Assembly: GCF_011065895.1 (NCBI RefSeq)
Contig: NZ_JAALCR010000030.1
Location: 1 to 64,000, forward strand
Direction of reading: 5' to 3'
Length of the DNA: 64,000 bases
DNA from: Paludisphaera rhizosphaerae
Lineage (GTDB): Bacteria; Planctomycetota; Planctomycetia; Isosphaerales; Isosphaeraceae
Shown: positions 46,414 to 56,175 of the stretch, in pieces
How the letters are laid out: the number at the start of each line of letters is the position of its first letter
Position numbering within the stretch: the stretch's first letter is position 1
The notes under the pieces: model-generated
Databases searched by the model: none
Told to the model about the DNA's origin: nothing
Seen by the model: only the letters and a program-made list of their open reading frames with translations
Position numbers and translations under genes: made by a program

Positions 46414-46569
46414 CTGCTGAAGACCGGCCCGCGGATCCCGCTCAGCCAGTTCTGGACGGCCCTTTCCCAAGCCGAACGCGAGCGGACGCTCTTGACGCTC
46501 AGCCGCGTCGTCGCCAAGCAACTGCCCCGGCCTCCCGTCGGAGAGGGGGGCGATCATGAGCGTACTTGA
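46414..46569 (+). pseudogene. Remnant of a recombinase-associated small frame
   Basis: The frame reads LLKTGPRIPLSQFWTALSQA, then ERERTLLTLSRVVAKQLPRPPVGEGG, and ends 14 bases inside the recombinase gene. Codon use is normal for this genome. No ATG or GTG start lies in frame near the beginning; the region further upstream stays open for at least 25 codons without one. Small proteins of this type (LSQxWxxLSxxxRxxxLxxLSRVVAxQL) often precede this kind of recombinase in my recollection, so this is probably a copy that has lost its start. Confidence 0.4.
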
Positions 46570-48700
46570 AGGGGCCGTCCGCGTCAGCGCGCTGCGATCG
46601 TCGAAGATCCTCGACGTCCACCTCGACCGCCTCGCCGTCGTCTACGTCCGCCAATCCGACCCCCAGCAGGTGCTCAATCACCGCGAATCCCGCGAGCGGC
46701 AGTACGCCCTCGCCGATCACGCCGCCGCCCTCGGGTGGCCGAGGGACCGTGTCCTGGTCATCGACGACGACCAGGGGATGAGCGGCCGGTCGGCCGACCG
46801 GCGGGGCGGATTCCAACGCCTCCTGGCCGAAGTTACCATGGAGCACGTCGGCCTGATCCTCGGCATCGAGATGAGCCGCATCGCCCGCAACAGCAGGGAT
46901 TGGCACAACCTCCTGGAGATGTGCGCCATCTTCGGGACGATCCTCGCGGACGAAGACGGCGTCTACGACCCGCGGGACACCAACGACAGGCTCCTGCTCG
47001 GCCTGAAGGGGACCATCAGCGAATTCGAGCTGGTCACGATGCGGAATCGACTGGAACGAGGCCGGTTGAACAAGGCCCAACGCGGCGAGCTGTTCCACCG
47101 CGTGCCGACCGGCTACGTCAAGCTCTCCACGGAACGGGTCGAATTCGACCCCGACGAGCAGGTCCGCGAGGTCATCCGCCTGATCTTCGACAAATACGAC
47201 GAGATCGGCACCGCCTGGGGCGTCTTCCACTACCTGATCCGCAACAACATCAAGATCGGGTTCCGCCCGTTCCACGGGCCCAATCGCGGCAACCTGGAGT
47301 GGCGACGCCCCGTGCTGCTGACCGTCTTCCAGATCCTGCGACATCCGATCTACGCCGGGGCCTACGCCTATGGGCGTCGGCCTCACAAGCACGTCCGGAC
47401 GGCCGACGGCGAGCGTACCGGCGTCGGCCCGTGGGTCCCGATGGAGCAATGGAAGGTTCTGAAGCGCGACTGCTTGCCGGCCTACATCACCTGGGAACGC
47501 TACCTGGCGAATCAAGAATCCCTGCATCAGCACCGATCCGGCCCGGGCTGCAAGGGGAGCCCCCGCGGCGGCTCCGCCCTGCTCGCCGGTCTGATCGTCT
47601 GCGGCAACTGCGGGCGCTGCCTCCAACCGTCCTATCGGACTCACGCTCGGGCCTATTACAGTTGTGTCCGACACCTCCACGAAGGGACGGAGCAGACGTG
47701 CTTCGGCCTCAAGGCCGCGGTGGTGGACGATCTCGTGGTGCAGCAGGTCCTTCACGCCCTGGAACCCGCCGCGCTGGAGTTGAGCTGCCGGGCGCTGGAG
47801 GATGTCCAGCAGGACCGCGCCCGACTGGACAAGCACTGGAAACAGCGGCTGGAGCGGGCCCGATACGAGGCCGTGGACGCCGAACGGCGCTACCGGGCCG
47901 TCGACCCGGAGAACCGCCTCGTGGCCCGGTCCTTGGAACAGCGGTGGGAGGAGACGTTGCGGGCCGAGCGCCAGGTCGGCGACGATTACGATCGGTTCCT
48001 TCGGGAACAGCCGCCGCAACTCTCGCGCGACGAGCGGGCCCTCATCGCGGCCCTCTCCTCCGACCTGCCCGCGCTCTGGCATGCGCCCGACACGACCGAT
48101 CAGGACCGCAAGGAGATCGTCCGCCACCTGGTGGAAAGGGTCGTGGTCCAGGTGAAGAACGACAGCGAATATGTGGACGTCGCGATCCACTGGCAGGGCG
48201 GGCTTGTCAGCCGGCACGAGGTCGTGCGGCCGGTCAGGACCTACGAGCAGCTCCGCGACCTCGACAAGCTCATGGACCGAGTCGTCGCGTTGCGCCACGA
48301 GGGTCGCACGGCGGCGGAGATCGCCGTGTGCCTGAACCAGGAGGGTTTCGTTCCGCCGAAGCGTTGCGGCGAGTTCTATCCCGAACTCGTCCACGAACTG
48401 CTCGTGCGTCGCGGCCTGTCGAACGAGAAGAAGTACGCCGACCAACTCGGGTCGGACGAGTGGTGGCTGCCGAAGCTGGCCGAAGCGGTCCCGGTGTCCG
48501 CCGGGAAGCTCGCCGACTGGGCGCGCCGGGGATGGCTCCATTCCCGCAGAACTCCTGCGCAGCACCTGTGGATTCTCTGGGCCGACAAGCAGGAGTTGAA
48601 GCGGCTTCGCAAGCTCGCCGCCTCGTCACGCCGTGGGATGGTGGAATATCCGGCCGATCTCACCACCCCGAAGGAGCGCCACCGTGGGGGACATGGTTGA
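46556..48700 (+). CDS. Large serine recombinase
   Basis: The 714-aa protein has a resolvase catalytic domain (about 25-170) with Ser34 in YVRQSDPQQ and arginines in HRESRERQ and MSRIARNSRDWHNLL; a Recombinase domain (about 180-320: FDKYDEIGTAWGVFHYLIRN); a zinc ribbon with Cys 349, 352, 370 and 382; and a coiled coil (about 410-480). A C-terminal ~120-residue region with two helix-turn-helix-like parts follows (GRTAAEIAVCLNQEGFVPPK, SAGKLADWARRGWLHSR). Enzymes of this type insert or excise DNA at att sites. GC content and codon use match the host. Confidence 0.93.
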   Translation: MSVLEGAVRVSALRSSKILDVHLDRLAVVYVRQSDPQQVLNHRESRERQYALADHAAALGWPRDRVLVIDDDQGMSGRSADRRGGFQRLLAEVTMEHVGLILGIEMSRIARNSRDWHNLLEMCAIFGTILADEDGVYDPRDTNDRLLLGLKGTISEFELVTMRNRLERGRLNKAQRGELFHRVPTGYVKLSTERVEFDPDEQVREVIRLIFDKYDEIGTAWGVFHYLIRNNIKIGFRPFHGPNRGNLEWRRPVLLTVFQILRHPIYAGAYAYGRRPHKHVRTADGERTGVGPWVPMEQWKVLKRDCLPAYITWERYLANQESLHQHRSGPGCKGSPRGGSALLAGLIVCGNCGRCLQPSYRTHARAYYSCVRHLHEGTEQTCFGLKAAVVDDLVVQQVLHALEPAALELSCRALEDVQQDRARLDKHWKQRLERARYEAVDAERRYRAVDPENRLVARSLEQRWEETLRAERQVGDDYDRFLREQPPQLSRDERALIAALSSDLPALWHAPDTTDQDRKEIVRHLVERVVVQVKNDSEYVDVAIHWQGGLVSRHEVVRPVRTYEQLRDLDKLMDRVVALRHEGRTAAEIAVCLNQEGFVPPKRCGEFYPELVHELLVRRGLSNEKKYADQLGSDEWWLPKLAEAVPVSAGKLADWARRGWLHSRRTPAQHLWILWADKQELKRLRKLAASSRRGMVEYPADLTTPKERHRGGHG

Positions 48701-49115
48701 TCGTGAAGCGTTCATCGCCATGCTGACGGAACGATACCCCGCCGTGGCCGCGGATATCGACGAGTGCGCCCGAGGGCTCCTCCATCTGGAGATGGGCATG
48801 CTCGCTCGTGCCGCCCAATCGGCCATCAGCGACGAAGACACGGCGTCCGTCAAGAAGCACTTCCGATTCATCGGCGAAGTCTACCGGCGAGCCACGCCGG
48901 AGATGAAGAACGCCGTCCACGTCTCGTACCTGGAGCGTCTGAGCTTCGACGGGAAGCACGGCAAGCGGATCAAAGCGAGGGAGATGCTCTCGCCCGAGCT
49001 GCGGGCAGGGTTGAGTGGCCTGGAGGCGTACAACGCGGAGCTGCTCGGACGCAGGGAGGGGACATCAATTCAACCTCCCTCGAAACCGGCCCGTCGCGGC
49101 AAACGCAAGAGGTAG
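48684..49115 (+). CDS. DUF7674-like protein nested at recombinase 3' end
   Basis: The GTG at 48684 has AAGGAG seven bases upstream and lies 17 bases inside the recombinase gene, so its translation is probably coupled. The ~143-aa product begins MGDMVDREAFIAMLTERYP, followed by LLHLEMGMLARAAQSAISDED and VSYLERLSFDGKHGKRIKAR. This resembles the DUF7674 group, whose members often occur beside toxins or mobile genes. The C-terminus is Lys/Arg-rich (KPARRGKRKR). Its function is unknown; it may help the recombinase or be a passenger. Confidence 0.7.
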   Translation: MGDMVDREAFIAMLTERYPAVAADIDECARGLLHLEMGMLARAAQSAISDEDTASVKKHFRFIGEVYRRATPEMKNAVHVSYLERLSFDGKHGKRIKAREMLSPELRAGLSGLEAYNAELLGRREGTSIQPPSKPARRGKRKR

Positions 49116-49123
49116 CGTCGAAA

Positions 49124-49354
49124 CTAATCCAGGATCAACGGCTCTTGAAAATGGAGGCACCGTGTCTGCGACTTCCAGTAGTAGCAACTGAGGCAGAGGT
49201 TCTCGGCGACCGTGGGGCCGCCGTGCTTTCGGGCGATGATGTGATCGACCCCAAAGGTGCCGTAGTCGAAATCCTCGGGCATGCGACAATACTCGCAACA
49301 ACCGTCGGCACGTTCACGAACCCGTCGCGACAGAGTCGCTGTGATTCCGGTCAC
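49124..49354 (-). CDS. Short or truncated HNH endonuclease
   Basis: The 76-aa product has an HNH start: GCCEYCRMP (Cys pair), VDHIIARKHGG (Asp-His) and AENLCLSC (Asn, Cys pair). Usual members continue CxxCNxxKG and run to 150 aa or more; here the sequence turns into YYWKSQTRCLHFQEPLILD and stops. The 3' end therefore looks lost, possibly when the neighbouring recombinase block arrived. Its ATG overlaps the stop of the upstream partner gene (ATGA). Activity is doubtful because the helix after Asn is altered. Confidence 0.75.
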   Translation of the reverse strand: MTGITATLSRRVRERADGCCEYCRMPEDFDYGTFGVDHIIARKHGGPTVAENLCLSCYYWKSQTRCLHFQEPLILD

Positions 49355-49650
49355 GATTTCGACCGTCGCTCGATCTTGACGCCGAGTGCAAGGCGGGCTT
49401 TCGACTTTAGGATCGACAGCAGGGTCGTGGCCTTCGCAAAGGCCACCATCTCTTCCCGCTCTGCGTCCGAAAGCGTTCCCTCCTGGTTGCGATCCGCTAG
49501 CTCTCGCATTCGGCTCTTGTCACGCTCGCTGACCTGAATGCCGAGAATCTGGCGGGCCCTCTCTTCGGGCATCCGCCCACTCTCGTCGTCGAAGAAACGA
49601 GCGAAGATCGACACCTCACTCTCAACGGTTCGCTGGGAAGCGGTCGCCAT
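49351..49650 (-). CDS. Small partner protein of the HNH nuclease
   Basis: The 99-aa product begins MATASQRTVESEVSIFARFFDDES and ends LLSILKSKARLALGVKIERR. It is charged and helical, with RELADRNQEGTLSDAEREEM in the middle. GGAGG lies nine bases before the ATG. It is translationally coupled to the HNH gene. Pairs of this kind (a ~100-aa helical protein followed by an HNH nuclease) recur in cyanobacteria and planctomycetes; the function of the pair is not known to me. Confidence 0.75.
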   Translation of the reverse strand: MATASQRTVESEVSIFARFFDDESGRMPEERARQILGIQVSERDKSRMRELADRNQEGTLSDAEREEMVAFAKATTLLSILKSKARLALGVKIERRSKS

Positions 49651-49731
49651 CGTGCTCAGCCTCCGCCGTAGGAGTTCTCCGTACAATTCCCAGTCTAGCA
49701 CGGGAGATATCGCCCGTGCGGACGACCCCGA

Positions 49732-50583
49732 TCAGGATTTCGCAATCGCCGCTAACTCGGCCGAACGGCGCGAGGCGGCGTCGACGGCGTCAATGAGGGC
49801 ACCGCGCAAGGCCGCGCGTTCGAGGGTCTGGACGCCGGCGATCGTGGTACCGCCGGGGCTGGTGACCTGGTCCTTCAGGGCGCCGGGGTGGAGGCCGGTT
49901 TCGAGGACCATCTTGGCCGCGCCCAGGACGGTCTGGGCGGCGAGCGTCGTGGCGACGTCGCGCGGCAGGCCGGCGCGGACGCCGCCGTCGGAGAGGGCCT
50001 CGATGATCATGTAGACGAACGCGGGGCCGCTGCCGGAGAGGCCCGTCACGGCGTCGAGTTGCGACTCGGGCACCCGCACCGCCCGGCCGACCGAGTCCAG
50101 GAACCGCTGGACCGCGGCGGAGTCGGCCTCAGTCGCCTTCGGGCCCAGCGCGAAGGCCGAGGCGCCCTCGCCCAGCAGGGCAGGCGTGTTGGGCATGACT
50201 CGGATGATTCGCGTCGATTCTCCCAGGGCCTTCGCCATCGTCGCGATGGACACGCCCGCCGCGATCGACACGACCAGATGCCTTGGCGCGAGGCCCGGCG
50301 CGATCTCGGCCAGTACGGCCGCCATGCTCTGGGGCTTGACCGCCAGGACGACGACGTCGCTCCCCTCGACGACCGGGGCGTTCGAGGCGTGCGCAACGAC
50401 CCCCGACTCCTTCGCCAGGGCGTCGCGGGTCGCGGCCTGGGGGTCGCTGGCGAGGATTCGGTCGGCCGTCGCCACCCCCGCGCGGATCATCCCGTTGACC
50501 AGGGCCGAGGCCATCCGGCCCGAGCCGATGAATCCCCATCGCAGTGCGTCATGGTCGGGTGTAGCGTCGGCGGTCGGCTTCAT
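49732..50583 (-). CDS. proC: Pyrroline-5-carboxylate reductase
   Basis: ProC reduces pyrroline-5-carboxylate to proline with NAD(P)H. The 283-aa product starts at an ATG overlapping the coaX stop (ATGA). The Rossmann motif WGFIGSGRMASALVNGM, VVLAVKPQSM, RVMPNTPALLGEGASAF and the C-terminal domain SGSGPAFVYMIIEALSDGGV and TSPGGTTIAGVQTLE are all present. It is the last gene of a proC-coaX-obg-rpmA run on the minus strand. Confidence 0.96.
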   Translation of the reverse strand: MKPTADATPDHDALRWGFIGSGRMASALVNGMIRAGVATADRILASDPQAATRDALAKESGVVAHASNAPVVEGSDVVVLAVKPQSMAAVLAEIAPGLAPRHLVVSIAAGVSIATMAKALGESTRIIRVMPNTPALLGEGASAFALGPKATEADSAAVQRFLDSVGRAVRVPESQLDAVTGLSGSGPAFVYMIIEALSDGGVRAGLPRDVATTLAAQTVLGAAKMVLETGLHPGALKDQVTSPGGTTIAGVQTLERAALRGALIDAVDAASRRSAELAAIAKS

Positions 50584-51350
50584 TTCGAGTCGCTCGGAAA
50601 GGCGGCGTGGATCAAACCGTGCAAGACGAGATCGGGAACGACGCGGGCGGCGGGCCCTTCGACGGCCTCGGCCAATTTCGAGGCGTCGCCGCCGGTCCAG
50701 ACGACCAACGGCGGGCCTTCCATGTCGGGCTCCTGGCGTTCCAGCAGTTCGCGGACGGCCCCCACAGTCCCCCAGAAGACGCCCGCCTCCAGCGAGGGGT
50801 TCGTGGACCGCCCCCAGGGAGGAGCCGAAGCGTCGGGAGCCACCAGCGGAAGCTGCGCCGTGAAGTGGTGCAGAGCGCGAGCGCAAAGGCCCAGGCCCAT
50901 GGCGATCACGCCCCCTTGCCAGACGCCGTCGGCGGTGACTCGCTCGATCGTAATTGCCGTTCCGCAGGAGACGACCAGGATCGGCTGGCCGGCTCCAAGC
51001 AATCGCAGGGCCCCCAGCACAGCCAGAGCGCGGTCGGAGCCGCCGGTGTCGGCGCCTTCGACATCCTTGGCGAGGGGGACCTCGGCGGCGGTTCGGAACC
51101 AGCGGACGTCGGCGGGCTTCGGCTCTCGGGTCGCCAGGAAGTCGGCCAGGGAGCGAGCCAGAGGGGGATTGACCGTCGAGACGACCCAGAGCGAGGGGCC
51201 AGACGCGCCGGCATGCCAGTCGTCGTAGACCTTTCCCCAGGCGTTCGGATCGTCGAGCGGCAGGGCGACTGTCTCGGCCGGGGCGCCGTGCTCGTCAAGG
51301 CGGGCCCACTTCAGCCGGGAGTTGCCGATGTCGGCGACGATCCGGAGCAT
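50580..51350 (-). CDS. coaX: Type III pantothenate kinase
   Basis: CoaX phosphorylates pantothenate, the first step of CoA synthesis. The 256-aa protein has LRIVADIGNSRLKWARLDE at the N-terminus, the GGSDRALAVLGA segment (family GxDR) and GVIAMGLGLCARALHHFTAQLP. A segment normally written DxGTATT reads SCGTAITIE here, replacing the Asp. Typical type III enzymes need this region for metal and substrate binding, so this is a divergent member. The gene overlaps proC and is one base from the obg stop. Confidence 0.88.
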   Translation of the reverse strand: MLRIVADIGNSRLKWARLDEHGAPAETVALPLDDPNAWGKVYDDWHAGASGPSLWVVSTVNPPLARSLADFLATREPKPADVRWFRTAAEVPLAKDVEGADTGGSDRALAVLGALRLLGAGQPILVVSCGTAITIERVTADGVWQGGVIAMGLGLCARALHHFTAQLPLVAPDASAPPWGRSTNPSLEAGVFWGTVGAVRELLERQEPDMEGPPLVVWTGGDASKLAEAVEGPAARVVPDLVLHGLIHAAFPSDSK

Positions 51351-51351
51351 G

Positions 51352-52512
<1,161 letters not shown>

Positions 52513-52612
52513 TCAAGCGAACGGAGAGCGGTGTCCCGCGTGGGACGCCCGCCCTCCTGTTGATTCAACGACCAAACGCCTCAGAGGGTTCGCACCCTTC
52601 CGGAGAAGACGG

Positions 52613-52900
52613 TCACTTTGCGGCAGCGGCAGCGGCTTCAGCAGCCGCGAACTCGGCGGCCGGGAGGACGTTGATCCGACGGCCGTTCCGGTCGAACTTG
52701 ACCTTGCCTTCGATCAGCGAAAAAATCGTCCAGTCGCGACCGACGCCGACGTTGCGGCCGGGGGTCCAACGGGTGCCGCGCTGGCGGCAGATGATGCTGC
52801 CCGGCTGAGCCGTCTGGCCGCCGTACAGCTTGATTCCCAGCATCTGGGGATTCGAGTCGCGGCCGTTGCGGCTGGAACCCTGTCCTTTTTTGTGAGCCAT
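52613..52900 (-). CDS. rpmA: 50S ribosomal protein L27
   Basis: The 95-aa protein begins [20 protein letters not shown], with the typical [22 protein letters not shown] and [22 protein letters not shown]27 sits near the peptidyl transferase centre of the ribosome. An Ala-rich tail ([15 protein letters not shown]) is lineage-specific. The usual upstream partner rplU (L21) is absent: queC is encoded there on the opposite strand. The longer open frame upstream is not coding. Confidence 0.97.
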   Translation of the reverse strand: MAHKKGQGSSRNGRDSNPQMLGIKLYGGQTAQPGSIICRQRGTRWTPGRNVGVGRDWTIFSLIEGKVKFDRNGRRINVLPAAEFAAAEAAAAAAK

Positions 52901-53106
52901 CGCTCGACCTTCTCTGAGTCTGGATCCGTCGCGAATAGAGCCTTCGTCCGGTCCGGTCCATGCCGGGGACGGGCGAGGCGGGGCCGATCGAGGCGCAGCA
53001 TGAAGGCCGCGCACGCCGGTTCCCCGCCGATCATGATACGATATCCGAACGGGCAAGAGCCCGACAAGCCCGGATCGCAAGTCAGAGGAGAGGAAAGGGG
53101 ACGCGA

Positions 53107-53814
53107 TTGAGCGACGCAACGAACAACAGGCGGCCGGCCGTGGTGCTGCTCAGCGGCGGCCTCGATTCGGCCACGGCACTGGCCGAGGCCGTGGCGGCGG
53201 GGTTCGCCCCGTACGCCCTGACGATCGCCTACGGCCAACGGCACGCCGTCGAGACAGCCGCGGCGCGACGGGTCGCCCAGGCGGCGGGGGTGATCCGGCA
53301 CGTCGAGTTGACCATTGACCTGCGGGCCTTCGGCGGCAGCGCCCTGACGGCGGACGTCGAGGTCCCCAAGGACCGCGAGGAAGCCGAGATGGCCTCCGGG
53401 ATCCCGATCACCTACGTCCCGGCCCGGAACACGGTCTTTCTCTCGCTGGCCCTGGCCTGGGCCGAGACCCTCGGCGCGTTCGACCTCTTCGTCGGGGTCA
53501 ACTGCGTCGATTACTCAGGCTATCCCGACTGCCGCCCCGAGTTCCTCGAGGCGTTCGAGAACCTGGCGAACCTGGCCACCAAGGCGGGCGTGGAAGGGGC
53601 TGGACGGTTCGTCGTCCACGCCCCTCTCCTCAAGCTGACCAAGGACGAGATCATTCGCCGGGGGCTGGAGCTGGGCGTCGACTACGGCCTGACCCACTCC
53701 TGTTACGACCCGTCGCCCGAGGGGCTCTCCTGCGGGCGCTGCGACTCCTGCAGGCTGCGGCTGGCGGCCTTCGAACGGCTCGGAGTCGAGGACCCGGTCG
53801 CCTACGCCGGCTGA
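53107..53814 (+). CDS. queC: 7-cyano-7-deazaguanine synthase QueC
   Basis: QueC makes preQ0 from 7-carboxy-7-deazaguanine, ATP and ammonia in queuosine synthesis. The 235-aa product starts at a TTG with AGGAAAGGGG six bases upstream. It has the PP-loop [52 protein letters not shown] and the zinc-binding [11 protein letters not shown] at the C-terminus. It is complete. No queD, queE or queF is adjacent. Confidence 0.96.
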   Translation: MSDATNNRRPAVVLLSGGLDSATALAEAVAAGFAPYALTIAYGQRHAVETAAARRVAQAAGVIRHVELTIDLRAFGGSALTADVEVPKDREEAEMASGIPITYVPARNTVFLSLALAWAETLGAFDLFVGVNCVDYSGYPDCRPEFLEAFENLANLATKAGVEGAGRFVVHAPLLKLTKDEIIRRGLELGVDYGLTHSCYDPSPEGLSCGRCDSCRLRLAAFERLGVEDPVAYAG

Positions 53815-53845
53815 CGCGAAGTCGGCCGGCGCAGGAGGGACGGGA

Positions 53846-54601
53846 TCACCAGTAGACCCACTCATAAGGCGGGTTGGCGAGTTCGATCTCCTTCTCGGAG
53901 AGGTTGCGGTCGTCGCCGCGACGGATGAAGTCGAGTTTCAGCGTCTTGTACTTGGCCTTCGGGCCCTCGGGGGTCGAGACCTCCTTGTAGCCGTCGGAAA
54001 GGCCGCGGACGTAGATGCTGAAGCGATCCGCGGTGGCGTCCCACTGATCCCAAACGGCGACGCCGACGACGGCGTCGTCGACCCCCTGCTTGGTGCTGGC
54101 AGGAACGGTCCCCATGATGTCGACGGCCCCTCGGACGGGGATCGTCTGGTCCTCACGGGCCTGAATCACGGGGATCGCTTCGGGAATCACGGCGTCCTCG
54201 AACCGCTGCCCGCGCTCGTTCACCATGATGAACTGCGGGTAAAACGGCCGCGACGAGGAGGTGTGGTTCACGACCTTGTAGTACAGATAGTGGACGACCC
54301 GACGCCCCTTGCCGGGGACCTCGACCGTCTGGATCCGGAGCGGCTTGAAGGCGAAGTCCAGGACCCAGATCCCCTCACGATCCTTGGGGAGAGGGGTCGT
54401 GCTGATCGTGGTCCAGTTGTACGTGAGCCGGTCGTGCCGCCAGGGGATGGTGGGCAGGTCTCGGAGCGGCGGGGGAACGTCGGGCGTGGGCCGGACGTCG
54501 TCTTCCGGCTTCTTCAAATCAGCCTGAGCCCAGACGAGGCCGGGCGCGACCGTCGTCGAGAGGGCGATGGCGAGCGCGAACCGCCTTGTAAGCATCGACA
54601 C
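53846..54601 (-). CDS. Hypothetical secreted protein
   Basis: The 251-aa product starts at a GTG with GGGAG eight bases upstream (an ATG is two codons later) and has a signal peptide (LTRRFALAIALSTTVAPGLVWA). The mature part has a beta-rich character with RRVVHYLYYKVVNHTSSSRPFYPQF, VRGAVDIMGTVPAS and GVAVWDQWDATADRFSIYVRGLSDG, and ends YEWVYW. Proteins with this layout recur in planctomycetes. No function is known to me. The gene converges with queC. Confidence 0.8.
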   Translation of the reverse strand: MSMLTRRFALAIALSTTVAPGLVWAQADLKKPEDDVRPTPDVPPPLRDLPTIPWRHDRLTYNWTTISTTPLPKDREGIWVLDFAFKPLRIQTVEVPGKGRRVVHYLYYKVVNHTSSSRPFYPQFIMVNERGQRFEDAVIPEAIPVIQAREDQTIPVRGAVDIMGTVPASTKQGVDDAVVGVAVWDQWDATADRFSIYVRGLSDGYKEVSTPEGPKAKYKTLKLDFIRRGDDRNLSEKEIELANPPYEWVYW

Positions 54602-54929
54602 GGGACGGTCTCCCTGGTTCTGCGTCCTGCGAGCGGGACGAGGGATCTTCTGAGAGTCGTTTTGAACGGATATCGGCGAGCGGGGGATGTGCGCGTCTTG
54701 CGATGTTGCGCGGAAAGCTATCCCGGATCGTCAAAGTCCGTCAAGTCGTCTTCAAGTTTAGCCGGTCTTTTCGCAAACTGGCCAACGCAGTTGTTGGTCG
54801 GCTGAGATTTTCCGGCAAGCCGGCCGCATCGTTCGGGTTGCAACGCCTGGGCGGGTTCATACAATGACGCGAAAGGCCCCGGGATGGGGCCGGAACGTCG
54901 CGACGAACCCGAGAAGGACTCCGCCGCCT
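54602..54929. other. Divergent promoter spacer
   Basis: About 330 bases between two divergent secreted-protein genes. No coding frame or RNA gene was recognised; both promoters should lie here. Confidence 0.45.
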
Positions 54930-55952
54930 ATGCCTACGCGTGGGATTCGCACGATCGCCGCCGCGACGTTGCTCGGCCTGGTGGCCGGCGGCGCCGAGGT
55001 CCTGGGCGACGGCTTTGAGACGATCATCCTCAAAGACGGCCAGCGCGTCGTCGGCGACGTCGTGGCCGAGAAGCCTGAGGCCCTGTACGTCGACCTGGGG
55101 TACGACCTGCTGAAGATCCCCCGCGAGTCGATCGCCAAACGGGCGAAGGGCGAGGAAGCCGCCGGCGCGGTCGTCGCAACCCCTGGCGGAACGGTCGCCG
55201 ATCCTTCGGGCTTCTTCTCGACGGGCCTCCTGCGGCCGGCTCCGGTGAAGGAGCTGGTGGCGAAGTTCGGCGAGGCCGTGGTGTCGATCGAAACCCCCTC
55301 CGGCAAAGGCTCGGGGTTCCTGATCAACGATCAGGGGTACGCGATCACCAACGCCCACGTGATCGAAGGGGAGACCCGGATCTCGGCGATCCTCTACCAG
55401 AACGCCCCCGGCGGCGGCCTGGCCCGTCGCCGCATCGACGACGTGGAGATCGTCGCCGTCAATCCCTTCTTCGACCTGGCCCTGATCAAACTCCCCCTGC
55501 CGGCTGGTCTGAAACCCGGCCACGCGATCCTGGGTAATGGGGACGACGTGAACTCGGGCGACTCCGTCTTCGCCGTCGGCAACCCGCTGGGACTGGAGCG
55601 GACCGTCACCCAGGGGATCGTCAGCAACCGCAGCCGGAACCTTGAGGGCCAGCTTTACATCCAGACCGACACGGCGATCAACCCGGGGAACTCCGGCGGG
55701 CCGTTGTTCAACCAGCGGGGCGAGGTCATCGGCGTCACCAGCCGAGGGACCCGCGCCGATATGGCCGACAACCTGGGCTTCGCCATCCCGGTGGGCTACG
55801 TCAAGGACTTCGTCCGCCACCGCGAGGCGTTCGCCTTCGACAAAACGAACCCCAACAGCGGCTACCGCTACCTCGACCCCCCGCGACGGTCGCGGAGCGA
55901 CAAGCCGGCGGGACTGGGCGGCTCGAAGAGCGACCCGGCGAAGGCCAGATGA
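54930..55952 (+). CDS. HtrA-like trypsin-type serine protease without PDZ
   Basis: The 340-aa product starts with a signal peptide (MPTRGIRTIAAATLLGLVAGG). Residues ~25-70 (ETIILKDGQRVVGDVVAEKPEALYVDLG) form a small beta domain seen in planctomycete secreted proteins. The protease domain has the triad His in ITNAHVIEGE, Asp in FFDLALIKL and Ser in NPGNSGGPLFNQ. No PDZ follows; the C-terminus is short and charged. It likely acts in the periplasm in protein quality control. Confidence 0.9.
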   Translation: MPTRGIRTIAAATLLGLVAGGAEVLGDGFETIILKDGQRVVGDVVAEKPEALYVDLGYDLLKIPRESIAKRAKGEEAAGAVVATPGGTVADPSGFFSTGLLRPAPVKELVAKFGEAVVSIETPSGKGSGFLINDQGYAITNAHVIEGETRISAILYQNAPGGGLARRRIDDVEIVAVNPFFDLALIKLPLPAGLKPGHAILGNGDDVNSGDSVFAVGNPLGLERTVTQGIVSNRSRNLEGQLYIQTDTAINPGNSGGPLFNQRGEVIGVTSRGTRADMADNLGFAIPVGYVKDFVRHREAFAFDKTNPNSGYRYLDPPRRSRSDKPAGLGGSKSDPAKAR

Positions 55953-56175
55953 ACACAGCCGGAACGCCCCGGCCGCCCGCGGCAAGCTTCGGACAGTCGG
56001 GGTCAGTCATCGGCAAACGAAACAAGAAGGGTCGCCGGTCACCGCCGGCGGCCCGCCGGGTTGGAATCCCGGCGCGCAGTCGGTCGGTATAGGGTCATCG
56101 GCCCGGAGGCCGTGTGACGATCTCGTCCCCTCGGTCGGTGAACCGTGGCGTGTCAGCAGAATGGAGTGATGATCG
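55953..56175. other. Spacer, no gene seen
   Basis: About 220 GC-rich bases with local self-complementarity (CGCCGGTCACCGCCGGCGG around 56030-56055). It may hold a terminator of the protease gene and the promoter of the next gene. Confidence 0.35.

Noticed and set aside
46499-48565. A 688-codon minus-strand frame opposite the recombinase
   Set aside because: The plus-strand recombinase has intact catalytic and zinc motifs; the minus-strand product has no domain and the typical shadow composition.
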